Shown: positions 6,490 to 9,182 of the stretch, piece by piece | Layout: each line of letters begins with the position of its first letter | Numbering within the stretch: the first letter of the stretch is position 1 | Assembly: GCA_022706165.1 (NCBI GenBank) | Contig: JAKJDA010000093.1 | Location: 1 to 9,182 of the forward strand | Reading direction: 5' to 3' | Length of the DNA: 9,182 nucleotides | DNA from: Candidatus Hydrogenedentota bacterium | GTDB taxonomy: Bacteria > Hydrogenedentota > Hydrogenedentia > Hydrogenedentales > SLHB01 | Notes under the pieces: generated by a model | The model's input: only the letters and a program-made list of their open reading frames with translations | What the model was told of the DNA's origin: nothing | Database searches by the model: none | Position numbers and translations under genes: made by a program

Positions 6490-6925
6490 CAATACAGTTG
6501 CGAAAAATAGAATACGTGAGCTTCGGGCGCGTCTTGGGCTGCGGCAGGTGGATTTGGCGCGTGAAATTGGGGTTTCGCGGCAAAGCATCATTGCCATTGA
6601 GCGTTGCCGTCTGCACCCGTCGGTCTTGTTGGCGTTGCGTATTGCCCGTGTATTGCGCGAGCCGGTGGATTACGTGTTCTATTTGGTTCCTGCCGATTTG
6701 GCAGTGGAGAGGGTGGAGGACATGGATCGCACGGCGGAGGGGCCTTCCAGGCTGCACCCGCCGGAGGGAGATGTCCGGATTTCCGCCAGGCAGGACGTTC
6801 CGGAGGCCGCTGCGGGAAAAATGCCGGCCCTGGCGGGGGAATCGGCTGGTTTTGCATCGGGATCGGGGCGCATGTGGGAGGAAGAGGTTCCGGGGAAAGC
6901 GATTTGGGATTTTCCGGAGAATTGA
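6482..6925 (+). CDS. XRE-family helix-turn-helix transcriptional regulator with atypical C-terminal extension
   Basis: The protein has 147 residues. Residues 9-63 are a compact XRE/Cro-type helix-turn-helix: NRIRELRARLGLRQVDLARE, then the recognition helix SRQSIIAIE, then HPSVLLALRIARVLREPVDYVF. It closely resembles the small standalone regulators of about 66-70 residues that bind DNA as dimers; those usually end soon after this point. Here residues 70-147 add a Gly/Ala/Pro/Glu-rich tail with no fold I recognise, including GKMPALAG. An in-frame stop at 6470 rules out an upstream start. ATG 6482 has no Shine-Dalgarno site at normal distance (GGGAGG is 22 bases away), so translation probably depends on the overlapping leader ORF. 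Dyads upstream suggest autoregulation. It converges on the NrdD-like gene with 38 bases between stops. DNA-binding role is sure; targets are unknown. Confidence 0.85.
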   Translation: MISNTVAKNRIRELRARLGLRQVDLAREIGVSRQSIIAIERCRLHPSVLLALRIARVLREPVDYVFYLVPADLAVERVEDMDRTAEGPSRLHPPEGDVRISARQDVPEAAAGKMPALAGESAGFASGSGRMWEEEVPGKAIWDFPEN

Positions 6926-6963
6926 GGGGGGACTTTTTCAGATAAGGCCGCGTTCGGTGTTTG

Positions 6964-9174
6964 TTATCGGGTGAACAGGATGTGTTGGGCGCGGGACCGG
7001 TAGAAAATTTTCGTAAGAAACCCGGCGACGGCATCGGGGGATGTTTCGGAGGCGGGCAAGGATATGGGGGTGAAGGCGCCGTGGGGGATGCGGTCGTGAA
7101 AAGCGCCTTCCATGTGTATTCGTTCCATGGGGGTGCAGGGGGCGTGGGCGCGGAGCTGGGCGCCGGGGGTGTATTCGAGATCGTGGGTGAACGGGTCGTT
7201 TTTGAGGAGGCGCCGGGCGATTTCGGGGTGCCGGTGCAGGTCGTGTTGGGCAAAGCGGGCAAGGACGATAGGGTCGGCGGTCTGGGAGAGGAAGACGGGC
7301 AGATGGCTCCGGTGTCCGAGTTGTTGGCAGGCATCGTCCAGATACGCAAGAATGCGGTGCGCCAAGGCCCGGGTTTCTTCTGTTTCGTGCAATTCATTTC
7401 CGGTCAGATGCTGAACGCATTCGTTGAGCCCGGCGACGCCGACGGCGTATGAAATGGCCTGTTTGTCCAGGAAGGGCTGTCCCTCGTGTTCGATGGCGAA
7501 GAGGCCCAATGGACCGCTGTTTTTGCGTGCGATAAGGCTGTCGAGAAAGGCGCGTTTTTCGGCGTGCGCTTGAACGGCGAGGGCTGCTAGGCGATCCAGT
7601 TCCGGCCACAGGTCGTCGAGGGATTCCACGCGGTAGGCGGCGCGCGCCAGGTTTAGGGCGATCCGTTGCGCGATCACGTCGTGCGGCTGCCATGATGCCT
7701 GGCGCGGGGCTTCGTCGCGCAGAAATTGAAAGCGCACGGGCTTGGAGGACGAAGCCATCTCGACCGCGCGGGCCAGGAATTCGTTGAAGCCCGGCGCGCG
7801 CAACGCCGTTTCCGTCACGGCGATGGAAGGCGCGGGGCACATTCCGGGCGGGAGTTCGCGGCAGACGTCGAGCAAGGCGTTTGCCAAACGCTGCGCCGAG
7901 GGGCGGTAATCGGCGTGGCGCTGGTTGATCGGAAGGCTGTCCGCGCCGATGGGTTCCTCGTCGGCAAGGCCCTTGGGGGGTTCCCATGCGACGACGAATT
8001 CCGCTTGGGGGGAACGGCGTCCGCGCAACGCTCCGCCGTGGGCGAGTTCCATGAGCAACAGCTTGGCGAATTGCCGGCGAAGGCCGTCGTCGAGATCGGC
8101 AAGAAAAGGCGCGAGCCGGATGTTGAGGCCGTCCCATTGCAAGCTTCCCGAAACATGACGACGCAGCATTGCGTTGAAGCGTCCCGTCTGGGTTAGCAGC
8201 GTTTCGATGTCGGAGGGAGGGCGAACGCCGCCCCGGCGTCCGGAAGGCAGGACGCCCCACAAAAGCACGTATTCGACGGCGGGGGACATGCTGTCAAGGC
8301 GGTCGGGCATGCCCAAGTCGTGAATATGGAGGTCGCCGGCCAGATGGGCGTCGGCCACGTCGACCGAGAAGATTTGGGTCAAGGCGAATTCGCGTTTGAC
8401 CCGTTCCGCGAGGACGTGGTCGGTTGTTTCGGGGTCTTGCGCCCATTCGGCGTCGCCTTGGTTTGGGGCGCAGATGATTTGTTCCGCGTCGTACAGGGGC
8501 ACGCCCAGGCGCATATGGCGGCGGCGGAATTCGTCGAGGCCGTGTTCCATCAGCCGCACGTCCACCAGTTCGCGCACCAAGGAAGCCGTGAGCGATTTCA
8601 CGCCTGCCGAGAGTATATGTTGCTCCACCTCCCGGGCGATGAGGTCGGCGAGGCCGGGGTCCATGCGGGTTTCGCGGACGAGGGCCTCGGCGATGCGGGC
8701 GCGGTCCCATTGGGCGAGTTGATCGTCGCTTGTGCGGACGAGCATTTCGCAGGGGAGGGCGCCGCTTGCTTCCATGCCGATGCGCCGCGCCTCGTCGAGT
8801 TCGCCCAGGATGGCGCGGACGTCGCCGTTTTGCAATTTGCGCAGACGCGTTTGCTTGTCGCGGTAGCGGACGAACGCCACGGCCGTTTGCGCGTGCCCCA
8901 TTTGAAGCAGGACTTTTTCGACGGCGTCGCTGACTTGGTCCACGGTGGGCGCGGCTCCGTTGAGGGTTTTCCCGAGGTAGATGGCCACGGCCGATGCGAG
9001 GTGGTCGGCGCGATCGCGGTCGTTTCCGCCGATGCTGCGCGCGGCCGCAAAGATGGCGTCGGCGATTTTGCGCTTATCGAAAGGGGCTTCGCGTCCGTCG
9101 CGTTTGATGATGCGCGCGACGGGCAGCGGCGCCTCGGCGAAGGGCGCCGGGAAAGAAAGCTGGGCGTCGAACAT
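6964..9174 (-). CDS. Class III (anaerobic) ribonucleotide reductase NrdD homologue lacking catalytic finger loop and glycyl-radical module
   Basis: The protein has 736 residues from ATG 9174. The frame stays open to the window edge and the GAGGG there is only one base from the ATG, so the true start may lie upstream. Residues 18-115 are an ATP-cone (VARIIKRDGREAPFDKRKIA). About 145-225 look like a second cone-like helical unit (WDRARIAEALVRETR ... LTASLVRELVD). The barrel keeps NrdD landmarks: AHLAGDLHIHDL (276-287), PAPSIAVTE (447-455), GVAGLNECVQHLTGNE (579-594), QTADPIVLARFAQHDL (631-646), YTPGAQLRAHAPCTPMERIHMEG (668-690) and HDRIPHGAFTPI (693-704). In active class III enzymes a loop carrying vicinal Cys (CCRL) sits between the strand equivalent to RFQFLRDE (481-488) and the LPRLAY-like segment (IALNLARAAYRV, 505-516); here only about 16 Cys-free residues remain. 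The chain stops at HILFTR, just where the CxxC zinc site and RVxGY glycyl-radical loop normally follow. It should be unable to form the radical. A nucleotide-sensing or regulatory pseudoenzyme is inferred. Confidence 0.75.
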   Translation of the reverse strand: MFDAQLSFPAPFAEAPLPVARIIKRDGREAPFDKRKIADAIFAAARSIGGNDRDRADHLASAVAIYLGKTLNGAAPTVDQVSDAVEKVLLQMGHAQTAVAFVRYRDKQTRLRKLQNGDVRAILGELDEARRIGMEASGALPCEMLVRTSDDQLAQWDRARIAEALVRETRMDPGLADLIAREVEQHILSAGVKSLTASLVRELVDVRLMEHGLDEFRRRHMRLGVPLYDAEQIICAPNQGDAEWAQDPETTDHVLAERVKREFALTQIFSVDVADAHLAGDLHIHDLGMPDRLDSMSPAVEYVLLWGVLPSGRRGGVRPPSDIETLLTQTGRFNAMLRRHVSGSLQWDGLNIRLAPFLADLDDGLRRQFAKLLLMELAHGGALRGRRSPQAEFVVAWEPPKGLADEEPIGADSLPINQRHADYRPSAQRLANALLDVCRELPPGMCPAPSIAVTETALRAPGFNEFLARAVEMASSSKPVRFQFLRDEAPRQASWQPHDVIAQRIALNLARAAYRVESLDDLWPELDRLAALAVQAHAEKRAFLDSLIARKNSGPLGLFAIEHEGQPFLDKQAISYAVGVAGLNECVQHLTGNELHETEETRALAHRILAYLDDACQQLGHRSHLPVFLSQTADPIVLARFAQHDLHRHPEIARRLLKNDPFTHDLEYTPGAQLRAHAPCTPMERIHMEGAFHDRIPHGAFTPISLPASETSPDAVAGFLTKIFYRSRAQHILFTR

Positions 9175-9182
9175 TCCCTCGC

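Noticed and set aside
6178..6779. An 11-base direct repeat AGATGTCCGGA (6178-6188 and 6769-6779) and an insertion-sequence-like TGTCCGGAAATAGTGGACC
   Set aside because: No transposase or inverted partner end lies between or beside the copies, and the second copy is inside the regulator coding sequence. Chance is the simplest explanation.
6926..6963. Bidirectional terminator between the convergent genes
   Set aside because: The 38-base gap contains only a three-base-pair stem (CCG/CGG) and a single T5 run, which is not enough to call.
6588..7397. A 269-codon Pro-rich minus-strand frame spanning the end of the NrdD-like gene and the regulator
   Set aside because: It was checked as a possible frameshifted continuation of NrdD. 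It has no CxxC zinc motif or glycyl-radical motif and is a composition artefact.

Overview
The window is a GC-rich, gene-dense bacterial stretch with two AT-rich gaps. The combination of a type I dockerin, thrombospondin-type-3-like calcium loops, cohesin-like domains, bacterial Ig folds and a class III ribonucleotide reductase homologue suggests an uncultured, anaerobic or facultative Gram-negative bacterium. The PVC group, Hydrogenedentes or a similar metagenome-derived lineage would fit. This placement rests on general familiarity with such proteins and is tentative.

Layout, left to right. (1) The 3' part of a lipoprotein that joins a YnbE-like N-terminal segment to a YdbL/DUF1318 domain, entering from the left edge at its lipobox Cys and ending at 635. 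(2) A perfect GC-rich hairpin at 667-692, then a TauE/SafE-family membrane transporter (best start GTG 727, end 1566). (3) An AT-rich gap of about 470 bases. (4) A small secreted protein with four Ca-binding loops and a C-terminal type I dockerin (2038-2670). (5) A strong intergenic hairpin. (6) A 1000-residue secreted multidomain protein with Ig-like, InlB-repeat-like, cohesin-like, dockerin-like and IPT/TIG domains (2834-5836). (7) A gap of about 640 bases with several inverted repeats. (8) An XRE-type regulator (6482-6925), preceded by a seven-codon leader ORF that owns the only good ribosome binding site and overlaps the regulator start. (9) Convergent to it on the minus strand, a long NrdD homologue (6964-9174). 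It keeps its ATP-cone and barrel landmarks but appears to have lost both the finger-loop cysteines and the C-terminal zinc/glycyl-radical module.

The dockerin and cohesin genes look like a two-gene module for a calcium-dependent extracellular or cell-surface assembly, unrelated in any visible way to cellulose degradation. The two most interesting items are this possible non-cellulosomal cohesin-dockerin pair and the apparently catalytically dead NrdD paralogue. The transporter, lipoprotein and regulator are otherwise fairly ordinary. No tRNA, rRNA, CRISPR array or clear insertion sequence was seen.
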